64,000 bases of DNA from Paraburkholderia acidicola (lineage in GTDB: Bacteria; Pseudomonadota; Gammaproteobacteria; Burkholderiales; Burkholderiaceae), in NCBI RefSeq assembly GCF_002362315.1, contig NZ_MTZV01000006.1:1736001-1800000 (forward strand), written 5' to 3'. The first letter of the stretch is position 1. Every line of letters begins with the position of its first letter. Below the pieces are notes generated by a model. It was not told where the DNA came from. It saw only the letters and a list, made by a program, of their open reading frames with translations, and did not search any database. Below are positions 52,934 through 62,181 of this stretch, one piece after another. The translations under genes were made by a program, and so were the position numbers.

Positions 52934-53850
52934 AGATCAAGGTACTCGGTTCATCGGCGGGCGGCGGTTTTCCGCAATGGAACTGCAACTGCCGCAATTG
53001 CGACGGCGTGCGGCGCGGCACGCTAAAGGCAACTCGCCGCACCCAATCGTCGATCGCGATCAGCACGAACGGCGATGACTGGTTGCTCGTCAATGCATCG
53101 CCCGATCTGCTCGCGCAGATCGCCGCGCATCCGGAATTGCAACCGGCTCGTCGAGCACGCGACAGCGGCATTGCCGCCGTGCTCGTCATGGACGCACAGA
53201 TCGACCATGTCACCGGCCTGCTGATGCTGCGCGAGCGCGACACGCCGCTGCCGCTCTATGCCACCGACGCCGTATGGCAAGACCTGTCCAGCGGCTTCCC
53301 GGTCGGCCCAATCCTGTCGCACTACTGTGGCGTCGAGCATCGCCGCATCGCGCTCGATGGCGCGCCGCTCGCAGTCGCCGCGCTGCCTGGCGTGCAGATC
53401 GACGCATTGCCGCTGTCGAGCAAAGCACCGCCGTATTCGCCGCACCGCCACGCGCCCGAGCGCGGCGACAACATCGGTCTTGCGATCACAAACCTGGCGT
53501 CCGGCAAGCGCGTGTTCTATGCGCCAGGCCTCGGCGCAATCGAGCCACATGTGCTCGCGACAATGCGCGAAGCAGACTTGCTGCTAGTCGACGGCACGCT
53601 ATGGACCGGCGACGAAATGATCCGCCTCGGTCTGTCGAAGAAGAGCGCCGCCGACATGGGTCATCTACCGCAGTCGGGCCCGGGCGGCATGATCGAGGTG
53701 CTCGACTCGCTTGGTGCTGATCGCGCGCGCAAGGTGCTGATCCATATCAACAACACAAACCCGATCCTCGTCGAGGATGGTCCCGAACGGCGCGTACTGG
53801 CCGAACACGGGATCGAAGTCGCCTATGACGGGATGACCTTCGAACTATGA
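52930..53850 (+). CDS. pqqB: PqqB, metallo-beta-lactamase-fold hydroxylase of PQQ synthesis
   Basis: The 306-residue product begins MKIKVLGSSAGGGFPQWNCN, the PqqB signature with the Cys-rich zinc-binding motif WNCNCRNCDGVR, and contains VLVMDAQIDHVTGLLMLRER and MGHLPQSGPGGMIEVL. PqqB is an iron-dependent oxidase in the metallo-hydrolase fold that hydroxylates the crosslinked Glu-Tyr product. It overlaps the S33 hydrolase by 4 bases and runs into pqqC. Confidence 0.96.
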   Translation: MKIKVLGSSAGGGFPQWNCNCRNCDGVRRGTLKATRRTQSSIAISTNGDDWLLVNASPDLLAQIAAHPELQPARRARDSGIAAVLVMDAQIDHVTGLLMLRERDTPLPLYATDAVWQDLSSGFPVGPILSHYCGVEHRRIALDGAPLAVAALPGVQIDALPLSSKAPPYSPHRHAPERGDNIGLAITNLASGKRVFYAPGLGAIEPHVLATMREADLLLVDGTLWTGDEMIRLGLSKKSAADMGHLPQSGPGGMIEVLDSLGADRARKVLIHINNTNPILVEDGPERRVLAEHGIEVAYDGMTFEL

Positions 53851-53861
53851 ACGGAGACGGC

Positions 53862-54569
53862 ATGAACGCAGAGGACGCGGCACAACCCGCCTGGACACGC
53901 GACGAATTCGAAGCGCAGTTGCGTGCAAAAGGCACCGCCTATCACATCCATCATCCGTTCAACGTACAGATGAACGCCGGTGGTTGCTCGCGCGAACAGA
54001 TCCGCGGCTGGGTCGCAAACCGCTTCTACTATCAGATCAACATTCCGCTAAAAGACGCGGCGGTTCTGTCGAATTGTCCCGATCGCGACACGCGCCGCCG
54101 CTGGGTGCTGCGCATTCTCGACCACGATGGTTACGGCGACGAGGAAGGCGGCATCGAGACATGGGCGCGTCTCGCGGACGCAGTCGGTTTGTCGCGCGAC
54201 GAACTGTGGTCGCTCGAGCATGTGACACCCGGCGTGCGATTCGCCGTCGATGCCTACGTGAACTTCGCGCGCCGCGCTCCGTGGCAGGAATCAGTCTGTT
54301 CGTCGCTGACCGAGATGTTCGCGCCGCAGGTGCATCGCGACCGGCTTGCGAGCTGGCCGGAGCATTATCCGTGGATCGATCCTGCGGGCCTCGCGTATTT
54401 CCGTTCGCGCATTTCGCTGGCACAGCGCGATGTGCAGCACGGGCTGGAAGTCACGCTCGATTATTTCAAACGACGCGAGCAGCAGGAACGCGCGCTCGAG
54501 ATCCTGCAATTCAAGCTCGACATTCTGTGGACCATGCTGGATTCGATCGAAAAGGCCTTTCCGCAATGA
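53862..54569 (+). CDS. pqqC: PqqC, PQQ synthase
   Basis: The 235-residue product begins MNAEDAAQPAWTRDEFEAQL and has AYHIHHPFNVQMNAGGCSRE, RFYYQINIPLKDAAVLSN, HVTPGVRFAVDAYVNFAR and RDVQHGLEVTLDYFKRREQQ, typical of PqqC. I chose ATG 53862 because GGAGACGGC precedes it; an ATG at 53847 overlaps the pqqB stop and would add five residues. PqqC catalyses the final cofactor-free oxidation and ring closure to PQQ. Its stop overlaps the pqqD start. Confidence 0.95.
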   Translation: MNAEDAAQPAWTRDEFEAQLRAKGTAYHIHHPFNVQMNAGGCSREQIRGWVANRFYYQINIPLKDAAVLSNCPDRDTRRRWVLRILDHDGYGDEEGGIETWARLADAVGLSRDELWSLEHVTPGVRFAVDAYVNFARRAPWQESVCSSLTEMFAPQVHRDRLASWPEHYPWIDPAGLAYFRSRISLAQRDVQHGLEVTLDYFKRREQQERALEILQFKLDILWTMLDSIEKAFPQ

Positions 54570-54856
54570 ACGACCTGTCACACACCGCCGGCGATGAGTC
54601 GACGCTTCATCGTCCAAAGATCAGAACGTTGTTTCGCCTGCAATGGGAGCCAGCGCAGAACGCGCATGTGCTGCTCTATCCCGAGGGCATGGTGAAGCTC
54701 AATCAGAGCGCTGCGGAAATCCTCAAGCGCTGCGACGGTACGCGCGAGGTGGACACGTTGATCGCCGATCTGGAACTGGCGTTCAATACGACCGGACTCG
54801 GTGTCGAAGTGCGCGCGTTCCTCGCCGATGCGCAGGCACACGGCTGGCTGGAGTAG
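54566..54856 (+). CDS. pqqD: PqqD, peptide chaperone
   Basis: The 96-residue product has the RRE-type fold of PqqD: PKIRTLFRLQWEPAQNAHVL, LLYPEGMVKLNQSAAEILKR and a C-terminal helix ending in QAHGWLE. PqqD binds PqqA and delivers it to PqqE. The ATG overlaps the pqqC stop, and the stop lies 2 bases before the pqqE ATG, so translation is coupled. Confidence 0.95.
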   Translation: MNDLSHTAGDESTLHRPKIRTLFRLQWEPAQNAHVLLYPEGMVKLNQSAAEILKRCDGTREVDTLIADLELAFNTTGLGVEVRAFLADAQAHGWLE

Positions 54857-54858
54857 CC

Positions 54859-56049
54859 ATGAGCGATCCTTCTGCTCCCGTTGCACCGCCCGATGTCGGT
54901 ATAGCGCCACCGCTCTGGCTGCTCGCGGAGCTGACGTATCGTTGCCCGCTGCATTGCGCGTTCTGCTACAACCCGGTCAACTATACGGAGCACAATCGCG
55001 AACTCGACACCGCGCAATGGATCGAGGTACTACGCCAGGCTCGTGCGCTCGGCGCCGCGCAGCTCGGGTTTTCCGGAGGCGAGCCGCTCGTGCGCGACGA
55101 CCTCGAAGTGCTCGTCAAAGAAGCGCGCGAACTCGGCTTCTACACGAACCTGATTACGTCCGGCGTCGGCCTCACCGACAAGCGGCTGGGTGATCTAAAA
55201 GCCGCGGGCCTCGATCATATCCAGCTGTCGTTCCAGGATTCGACGCAAGAGCTGAATGATTTTCTGAGCAGCACGCGCACCTTCGACCTCAAACAGCGCG
55301 TCGCGACATCGATCAAGCAGCATGGTTTTCCGATGGTACTCAACTGTGTACTGCATCGCTTCAATCTTCCGCACGTCGACAAGATCATCGACATGGCGCT
55401 CGCGATGGGCGCCGAATACCTGGAGCTGGCGAACACACAGTATTACGGTTGGGCGCACACGAACCAGGGGCAACTGATGCCAACGCGCGAGCAACTCGAC
55501 GAGGCCGAGGCTGTCGTGGAACGTTATCGCCGCACACATGGAGACCGCTGCAAGATCTTCTTTGTCGTGCCGGATTATTTCGAGCGTCGCCCGAAGCGCT
55601 GCATGAACGGCTGGGGCACGGTGTTCCTCGGCATCGCACCGGACGGCGCAGCGCTACCGTGCCATAGCGCACGCAGTCTGCCGGGACTCGATTTTCCGAA
55701 TGTGACACAGATGCCGCTACGCGAGATCTGGTATGAAAGTGCGGCATTCAACCGCTTTCGCGGCCTCGACTGGATGAAGGAGCCGTGCCGCAGTTGCGAT
55801 GAGAAAGAACGCGACCTGGGCGGTTGCCGCTGCCAGGCTTACCTGCTAACCGGCGATGCAGCGAATGCCGATCCGGTGTGCGACAAGTCGCCGTCGCACG
55901 ATGCCGTGGTGCAGGTTGTGCGTCGTGCTGCCACGACCGCGGATGCAAACGTCGCCATCCAACCGCGCGAGCAACCGATCCTGTTTCGCAACGACGCCAA
56001 TTCGCGCCGGCTTGCAACTACGCCTCTATCGGGGAAGCGCATCGCTTAG
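54859..56049 (+). CDS. pqqE: PqqE, radical SAM enzyme crosslinking PqqA
   Basis: The 396-residue product has the radical SAM cluster motif YRCPLHCAFCYNP (Cys29, Cys33, Cys36), FSGGEPLVRDDLEVLVKE and a C-terminal SPASM domain with CHSARSLPGLDFPNVTQM, CRSCDEKERDLGGCRCQAY and DPVCDKSPSH, which hold auxiliary iron-sulfur clusters. It forms the Glu-Tyr carbon-carbon bond in PqqA. The C-terminal tail is about 25 residues longer than in many homologues. It is the last gene of the operon; a long perfect hairpin follows. Confidence 0.95.
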   Translation: MSDPSAPVAPPDVGIAPPLWLLAELTYRCPLHCAFCYNPVNYTEHNRELDTAQWIEVLRQARALGAAQLGFSGGEPLVRDDLEVLVKEARELGFYTNLITSGVGLTDKRLGDLKAAGLDHIQLSFQDSTQELNDFLSSTRTFDLKQRVATSIKQHGFPMVLNCVLHRFNLPHVDKIIDMALAMGAEYLELANTQYYGWAHTNQGQLMPTREQLDEAEAVVERYRRTHGDRCKIFFVVPDYFERRPKRCMNGWGTVFLGIAPDGAALPCHSARSLPGLDFPNVTQMPLREIWYESAAFNRFRGLDWMKEPCRSCDEKERDLGGCRCQAYLLTGDAANADPVCDKSPSHDAVVQVVRRAATTADANVAIQPREQPILFRNDANSRRLATTPLSGKRIA

Positions 56050-56084
56050 GTCCAGGCGCATCATCGAACGATGCGCCTGGACCT
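56048..56084. terminator. Perfect hairpin between convergent pqqE and dehydrogenase genes
   Basis: AGGTCCAGGCGCATC (56048-56062) pairs over 15 bases with GATGCGCCTGGACCT (56070-56084) around a 7-base loop. It starts at the pqqE stop codon and lies 13 bases before the convergent dehydrogenase stop. There is no U run, but such perfect stems between convergent genes usually act as bidirectional terminators or mRNA ends. Confidence 0.8.
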
Positions 56085-56097
56085 GGACCGAAAGGCA

Positions 56098-57891
56098 TTA
56101 CTGCCCTTGATGCCCTATCGCCCACACGTAAGCGGTCACTGCCTTAAGGTCCTTCTGCGACAGTTGAACGCCACCCATCGGCGGCATCAGGTCGTTGTGC
56201 TCCTTCGGATGCGCCACACCTTTGGCGATCGTCTCGCCAAGACCCGACAGGCTGCCGTCGCTCCACAGCCATGTCCCCTTCGTCAGGTCCGCGCCAATCC
56301 CCGAGCCCTTGCCGTTCGAGCCGTGGCAACCGGCACAGGTCGCGCCGCCCACCTGGCCGAGGAACACGCGTTGGCCGAGTTCAACTTCGGCTTTTGACGA
56401 ACCCGGCGGCACAGGCAAATCGGCGGTCGGTTTTCCCGCGTCCGGATGGATGCCTTCAGGTGGCAACTGCGAACCCGACGACGACTGTGCGGCTGTCGGC
56501 ACCGGCGCGGCTGCGATCGGTGCATTCGCATCGCCGCTATAGGTCACACGCCAGATGCGACCGTGGACATCGTCGGAGATGAAGAGCGCGCCATCAGGTG
56601 CCACGGCGAGACCGGTCGGACGAAACGCGGCTTGCCCCGGCTCCTTTACGGCTCCCGCGAAACCATCCGCGAAGATCACGTAGTTGCCAACGCCCTTACC
56701 ATCACGGAACGGCTGGAACACGACGTTGTAGCCTTCCTGACGCGCAGGCGCCCGATTCCACGAGCCGTGAAAGGCGATGAACGCACCGCCCCGGTATGCG
56801 CTCGGGAAGCCGCTTTTGGCTTCATAGAACGTCAGGTCGTTCGGTGCCCAGTGCCCCGGAAAAGCAGCGACCGGCCATGTGCGGTTAGCACACAGTCCGA
56901 TCTTCTTTCCATCGCCGCCGTATTCCGGTGCCAGCATCAGCTTCTTCTTCGTGCCGTCGTAATAGCATTCGGGCCAGCCGTAGTCGGCGCCCTGTTTCAA
57001 TTCGACGATGACTTCCGCCGGCAACTCCTGGCCCTCCTTCGCCGTGAAGCGTTCCGGCCAGTCTTCGTGAAGTTGATCGCGACCATGCTGTGTCGAGAAG
57101 ACCCGGCCCGCACCGTCGAGCGCAATCCCTTCGCCGTTGCGCAGACCGCTGATATAGCGCTCGGCGGCCGAGAACGTTTGACCGGTCTTGTTCGCGTCAT
57201 AACGCCAGATGCCGGCGCGGGTTTCCTTCTCGGTACAGGGCTGGTTGCCTGGCGAATGCGGCGTGCGATTCTGCTTCTCGCACGCGTTGGTCGCCGAACC
57301 GAGATCGACCAGCAGATCGCCCTTGGGAGTGATCGCGAACGGGTGCATCGGGTGATCGCCGGTGACCGGCATGCCGGACACGATCACTTCGCCTTTACCG
57401 GTCGGTGCGACATCGCCGGTCTTCAGCGCATAACGCATGATGCGGTCGTTGCTTTCGGCGTAGACCGCGTTGTTGTAAAGCTTGAGACCTGTGCCGCCGT
57501 GACCGCCGTCAGCAGCGGTCTCGCCGAAATGCTGGATCACGTCCGCGTGCCCCTCGCCTTTAGTGTCCTTTAGCGCGACGAGGTAGCCGCCGTCAGGCGG
57601 TGTGTTCTCCTGGTAATAGCGACCACTCCACATGTTGACGTAGAGCGTGCCATCCGCGGCTACCGCCATTTGCCGCACATGGCCCAGGTTGTCGGCAAAA
57701 ACTGTCGCGCAGAAGCCCGCGGGCAACGAGATGCCGGTTGCCGCGTTGTTACAGGTCGCGGCGCTTTCGGCTGCCTCGACCGGTTTGATCAGATGAACAG
57801 TCGGCACGAGGGCCAGCGACACGGCTGCCAGGCTTGCAGCACTGGCTAGTCGAGTGAGTAAACCAAGCGTTGATGCAGACGGAACGCGCAT
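56098..57891 (-). CDS. PQQ-dependent sugar dehydrogenase with cytochrome c domain
   Basis: From ATG 57891, with GGGAGG upstream, the 597-residue product has a signal peptide (MRVPSASTLGLLTRLASAAS) and a beta-propeller of the sorbosone/glucose dehydrogenase type (FCATVFADNLGHVRQMAVAA; HMRNGEGIALDGAG-like stretch; YGWPECYYDGTKKKLMLAPE; FRPTGLAVAPDGALFISDDV). The C-terminal 100 residues hold cytochrome c with CAGCHG and a Met ligand in MPPMGGVQL. It should oxidise sugars or sorbosone in the periplasm and pass electrons to the chain. The adjacent pqq operon supplies its cofactor. Confidence 0.9.
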   Translation of the reverse strand: MRVPSASTLGLLTRLASAASLAAVSLALVPTVHLIKPVEAAESAATCNNAATGISLPAGFCATVFADNLGHVRQMAVAADGTLYVNMWSGRYYQENTPPDGGYLVALKDTKGEGHADVIQHFGETAADGGHGGTGLKLYNNAVYAESNDRIMRYALKTGDVAPTGKGEVIVSGMPVTGDHPMHPFAITPKGDLLVDLGSATNACEKQNRTPHSPGNQPCTEKETRAGIWRYDANKTGQTFSAAERYISGLRNGEGIALDGAGRVFSTQHGRDQLHEDWPERFTAKEGQELPAEVIVELKQGADYGWPECYYDGTKKKLMLAPEYGGDGKKIGLCANRTWPVAAFPGHWAPNDLTFYEAKSGFPSAYRGGAFIAFHGSWNRAPARQEGYNVVFQPFRDGKGVGNYVIFADGFAGAVKEPGQAAFRPTGLAVAPDGALFISDDVHGRIWRVTYSGDANAPIAAAPVPTAAQSSSGSQLPPEGIHPDAGKPTADLPVPPGSSKAEVELGQRVFLGQVGGATCAGCHGSNGKGSGIGADLTKGTWLWSDGSLSGLGETIAKGVAHPKEHNDLMPPMGGVQLSQKDLKAVTAYVWAIGHQGQ

Positions 57892-59209
57892 TGAAGTAGC
57901 CTCCCTAAGACGGGTAGCAAATGGAACAAACGGAACAAGCGGAGTGGGGATGCAACGAAAAACGGAGGGACGTGGTATCGGAATCGATGCGACGAGCCGG
58001 TACGCTCGGTGGCACCGGTCGCCGGGAATTGCGCTCAGCAATCAGCAGCCTGTGCGGTAGGTCCGCACCGGCCTGTCTCCATGATGTCATCTGTGATGAC
58101 CTCATTCTTTGGAATTCGCGAAGCGCCCCTCGCCTCTCTTTACGACAGGCAAGTCTGCAAAGACTTCCGATTCCAGATTGAAAGGCTGAATTGAAGCAAA
58201 AAGACCCGACTCAAAGAATCGGGTCTGTCCAGTATAGGTGAAAAGCGAGAGCGCGTCAGAGAAGGACCATTGTGTGCGCAATGCAATCGCCGTCAGGAAA
58301 AGCGGAATGAAAAATCGTAGGAAAATTCTGGGAATCTAAGGAAAAATCCAGGAAAGTGAGTGCACCAGGAACGTCTTTTGGCTATCTTTGTGGGTTGGAT
58401 CTTAGGTGTATCGATTTACTAAAGGCAATCGCATTCGTAAACGGCGAAATTCATGCGAATTGACTTGGAAAATTCAAAGGTGCTCGCTAAGTGCTCAAGA
58501 GATTTCTTTAGCGATTCGTAACTGCAAGCGATGAGCTGGCATGTATCTCATCCGGGGTTCATCGGCTAAGCCGTCGTGATCGAGTGGTCCATCGAAGCAC
58601 TGCGCTGCCTCTAAGGTTTATCGCCGCGCGTACCTCACCGTTCACCGCCCATCGTCCGTGACAACGCAAGTTGCACAACCTGGGCAGCCCCGAATATTCA
58701 GTTCGCACGCTTCAATCGCCACGCACGCTCGACAGCCATCTCGTCGCTTTCGAATTAGTAATATTAAGCATAATATTTCAAATCACCGAGCCTCTTGCAC
58801 TCCGCGCTCCAGTATCTGGGCACAAATTCTCGCTCTATCTCACATAAATACGGGATTGTCCTGAGACGGAAGAGCGAAATTGTTGACTAATATTATTACC
58901 TGACGAGGCTGTTACACCGCCACGCCACTGGCAAGTTCCCGCACGACCACGAGCAGGCATCGCGTCACGGCTCGAGTGCAGCGCAGCTTGCCGGGATCTT
59001 CACGCTTTACCCAACCACCGACCTCATTGCCAGGCGCTGCACGACCGAAGCGGCGTGTTGCGTCACCCCTGTAGCGCACGTTCTAACCCGCGGGAGTAAG
59101 TGACCGTTCTACGGATTACCTGCTTGACCAGTGACGATTCCCGGCAACTCAGCCTTTACAACCCGGTTGCGCGGGCCCAATCAGAAGCGTGGTTTCATCG
59201 GAGGAAGTC
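57892..59209. other. Long non-coding region upstream of the GH54-like lipoprotein
   Basis: This 1,318-base stretch shows no convincing protein gene. It holds an intrinsic terminator pointing left (58203-58225) and an AT-rich part near 58750-58900 with three TAATATT copies: an inverted repeat AATATTA/TAATATT at 58760-58777 and TAATATTA at 58888-58895. A small RNA or regulatory sites are possible. Confidence 0.5.
58203..58225 (-). terminator. Orphan intrinsic terminator on the minus strand
   Basis: GACCCGA (58203-58209) pairs with TCGGGTC (58219-58225) around a 9-base loop. Read on the minus strand it is followed by a run of T residues (AAAAAG on the plus strand just left of 58203), the classic intrinsic terminator. 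No minus-strand protein gene ends to its right; the nearest feature on that side is the plus-strand GH54-like gene from 59210. The minus-strand transcript it ends may be a small RNA. Confidence 0.7.
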
Positions 59210-61249
59210 ATGATGTCCAGAGGAATTGGATTAATTTCCGTTTTGTTGGCGATGACAGTCGGGCTTGCTGCATGTGATGGATCGAGTAGCGGCGCGTCCG
59301 GTTCTCAAGCGGCAGGTGTGGCGAACGCGAATGCGTCGACACAGAATGCAGCGACGCAATCAAATGCTGCAGCGCCGTCAAATGACAGCGCATCAACGGA
59401 AGAGGCTAGCGCTTCGCCTCTACCTTGCGACGCCGCCGCAACGGCCAATACAGCGTGCTCCGCGGCTCATAGCGTGACGCGTCTGCTAACGAGGAATTAC
59501 AAAGGCCCTTTGTTCCAGATACAACGTGCATCTGACAGTGCGACGCAGAACGTCTACCCCTATACGTCGGGTACGCTGCCGCGCGGTACGGACCGTTCGT
59601 TGATCGGTTCGGCCAACGTCAAGAGCACGACCGCGTTCTGCAGCAATACGACCTGTGCCGTTACGTACATCTACGATCAGATCGATCTGGTTGCGCCTCT
59701 CAAGGGCGGAGCGTTTGGCAATGTGCCCGCCACGCTCACACTCAACCAGGATGGAACCGAGTCGCTGACCGTTCCGGGCAGCACATCGGGATCGCAAAAG
59801 ACGACCACCGTTCCGGTCCTCAACGGCTTTGCGACGATCACGCTACCGGGACGAGCATTGACCATTCAACTGAGCCAGCCGCCCACCGCGCTGACCGCCC
59901 AGTCGCCAACCCTCCAGCTCACGATCGGCAACGATTTGCCGGCGCTTGCTGGCACACCTGCGGCGCTAAGCTTCGTGCCACTGCAGGGCGCACAGATTCC
60001 TGCTCTCGGCACGTTGGCGGGACAGGCGTACCGCAACCGGTTCGGCACGGTGAACCAGTCGATTGGCGATAGCGACATCGCCGAATACATGGTGGCAGGC
60101 GCGCATTACAGCCAGTCCTCCACGTGCTGCGGAACGTACGGGAATATGGAAAACACGACGCACCCCAGCACGGAAGTCGAAGGAGAAATGTTTGGACTGG
60201 CGTTCGCAAACGGCGCCTCGGCCCCCTACGGCTACTGCGATGGTGATTCGAGCCAGGCACCCGGCGTAAAAGACCCCGCATGCAACGCGCTCGATACGAA
60301 CTGGCCAGGTGTCGACGCAGAGGCAGGCGTTTATCTCTACGGTCCGCAACAACCCGCAAAAGAAAAGTTCGTCACGGTGCTCGCCAAATACTCGCCGTTG
60401 ACTGCCTCAAATGTCTTCGCAGTTAAGGGCGGTTCCGCTTCGCAAAGTGTTCTCACAGCAGTCTTTGACCAGGCGCCGCCGGAAGCCTATCAATTCGGCG
60501 GCCTTGCGGGTCACGCATTTAACGGGCAATGGCAAGGCGGTTTGTCGCTTGGCGAAGGCGGCGACGGTAGTGCGGCTCCCATCCAGTTCTTCGAAGGCGC
60601 GGTCATCACCAAGGCGACATCCAACACGACCGATAACGCCATCCAGGCAAGCATCGCGAGCTTCTATGGGCCGCCGGCCAATAAGGCGGCGTCTGCGTGC
60701 TATGCAAACAATCTGATCAATTCACCGTTGAGTCTTGCCGCACCGGATGCATGGTCCCAGTCAAACGGTGGTACTGCCGAACCTGCAACGGATATCTCCA
60801 GAGTCAACAAGGGCGCCGCGGAAGTGATCAGCACAAACGGTTCGTCGGTTTCAAACATTCATGAGGTCATCCGGGTTCAAGGCGGGCAATCGTATAGCTT
60901 CACCGACTACGTTCTCGCTACCACGAACGCAACGGTCTTTCCGGGTGGATCGATCCAGACCGACGATTCGAACGGCACCGAATTCGGCTGGGTTATCAAT
61001 ACGAATACAGGTGCCGTAGTGCGTGGGACATGGGGGTCGGGACAGGCGACGTCGCTAAGCGCAGTGAAATCGGGCAACTGGTGGAAGGTGACGATGACGC
61101 TCACGGCGCCCGCGGGATCGAACAATGCGTCCGTGTTTATCGATCCTCCTACGTCTAGTGCCAGCGGAGTTCGTTCGCAGCAAGCGGCTTATCTGAGCGC
61201 TACGCATTACTGCCCTGGTCTGGCGATCGTGTCTAGCCTGGGGATGTAG
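59210..61249 (+). CDS. GH54-like alpha-L-arabinofuranosidase lipoprotein
   Basis: From ATG 59210 (GGAGG 5 bases upstream) the 679-residue product has a lipoprotein signal with lipobox LAAC (Cys22), a low-complexity Ala/Ser/Asn linker to about residue 70, and a domain resembling GH54 arabinofuranosidases: LPCDAAATANTACSAAHSVT, YKGPLFQIQRASDSATQNV, FCSNTTCAVTYIYDQ, GAHYSQSSTCCGTYGN (vicinal Cys306-Cys307), Glu326 in EGEMFGLAF, and Asp452 in SLGEGGDGS with FFEG after it. An insert of about 110 residues interrupts the domain near 170-280. The C-terminal 180 residues are a beta-sandwich-like part. It may release arabinose from plant polymers at the cell surface. Confidence 0.75.
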   Translation: MMSRGIGLISVLLAMTVGLAACDGSSSGASGSQAAGVANANASTQNAATQSNAAAPSNDSASTEEASASPLPCDAAATANTACSAAHSVTRLLTRNYKGPLFQIQRASDSATQNVYPYTSGTLPRGTDRSLIGSANVKSTTAFCSNTTCAVTYIYDQIDLVAPLKGGAFGNVPATLTLNQDGTESLTVPGSTSGSQKTTTVPVLNGFATITLPGRALTIQLSQPPTALTAQSPTLQLTIGNDLPALAGTPAALSFVPLQGAQIPALGTLAGQAYRNRFGTVNQSIGDSDIAEYMVAGAHYSQSSTCCGTYGNMENTTHPSTEVEGEMFGLAFANGASAPYGYCDGDSSQAPGVKDPACNALDTNWPGVDAEAGVYLYGPQQPAKEKFVTVLAKYSPLTASNVFAVKGGSASQSVLTAVFDQAPPEAYQFGGLAGHAFNGQWQGGLSLGEGGDGSAAPIQFFEGAVITKATSNTTDNAIQASIASFYGPPANKAASACYANNLINSPLSLAAPDAWSQSNGGTAEPATDISRVNKGAAEVISTNGSSVSNIHEVIRVQGGQSYSFTDYVLATTNATVFPGGSIQTDDSNGTEFGWVINTNTGAVVRGTWGSGQATSLSAVKSGNWWKVTMTLTAPAGSNNASVFIDPPTSSASGVRSQQAAYLSATHYCPGLAIVSSLGM

Positions 61250-61293
61250 GTCTGAAGAGCGAAGTGCTGGCCGGAAGTTTGTGAGCAGGTAGT

Positions 61294-61319
61294 TCGGGTG
61301 GTGCTTCGGCACCACCCGA
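61294..61319 (+). terminator. UUCG-loop hairpin after the GH54-like gene
   Basis: TCGGGTGGTGC (61294-61304) pairs with GCACCACCCGA (61309-61319) around a TTCG tetraloop. It lies 45 bases after the stop. There is no long U run, but the stable tetraloop stem is a typical 3'-end structure. Confidence 0.75.
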
Positions 61320-61351
61320 TATGAATCGATGTAGAGGATTCACATACAGCT

Positions 61352-61921
61352 TTAACTCGAGGAACCGGATAAAACATCCGCAGTAACAACTGTGCAGTAT
61401 TCGGAATCCAGGTTGGCTAGCGACATGGCATGTACGTCTTCAGCACTTCTGTGCGTCCCATTCCAGTCAGTCCGGGCGAACGTGAAACAACCATCGGCCA
61501 CGACGTAGGTGTGGAACCCAAGATTTCCCGCCATGCGAACCGTTGCCTCGACTGAATTGTTTGTAATAACGCCTGCTACAACCAACGTGTCATGACCGCC
61601 AGCTCGAAGCCGATCTTCCAGATCGGTTCCGATGAATGCGCTGTTCGTCTGCTTCGGAATGACGGGTTCGCCAGCCACCGGCGCAACCTCGGGTTTGAAG
61701 TCATGTCCTGGCTGGCCCGGTCGATAGTATGACTGCGGATCTGTGGAGTCATGCCGAACATGCCACACCGGCCAACCTCGATCGCGCCAGTAGACAAGCA
61801 ACCGGGCAATCTGCACCTCTGCATGCGGGTTGTTTCGCTCGCCCCAACTCGGATGGTCTATCGCTCGTTGCAGGTCGATCAGCAGGAGTACGGCGCCGGG
61901 AGCAGGAAGTAGAGGACGCAT
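61352..61921 (-). CDS. Isochorismatase-fold hydrolase with Ser in place of Cys
   Basis: The 189-residue product has the cysteine-hydrolase fold: VLLLIDLQRAIDHPSWGERN (Asp16), PVIPKQTNSAFIGTDLEDRL (Lys90) and VVAGVITNNSVEATVRMAGN, where the usual nucleophile Cys is Ser123. GDFTFAR-like stretch near the C-terminus reads DGCFTFARTDWNG. A subfamily with NNSVEAT exists to my recollection. The activity may be weak or different; the substrate is unknown. It is convergent with the GH54-like gene. Confidence 0.85.
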   Translation of the reverse strand: MRPLLPAPGAVLLLIDLQRAIDHPSWGERNNPHAEVQIARLLVYWRDRGWPVWHVRHDSTDPQSYYRPGQPGHDFKPEVAPVAGEPVIPKQTNSAFIGTDLEDRLRAGGHDTLVVAGVITNNSVEATVRMAGNLGFHTYVVADGCFTFARTDWNGTHRSAEDVHAMSLANLDSEYCTVVTADVLSGSSS

Positions 61922-62181
61922 GTGTCAAGAGAGATAAATTTTCAAATCGATTCGACAGAGGTTTCATTCAGACTGGCGGAAATCGCTAACGCAGACGCTA
62001 CAACACGGTGGAGGATCATCACACGAAGCGTCTCAGTTGTTACGGGCCACCCATAGAGCGGACACGTCGCAGGTCGCCACGATTTCTTGACACCCAACAA
62101 CCGAATTTTTGCACCGCGTTTACACCGGGAAGTCTACTCTCGAAGCTGTCTGGAACAACCACAGTGGCTCGGCCACATCTC

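Noticed and set aside
56446..57573. A 375-codon plus-strand frame opposite the sugar dehydrogenase
   Set aside because: Antisense of a clear PQQ dehydrogenase; no recognisable domain.
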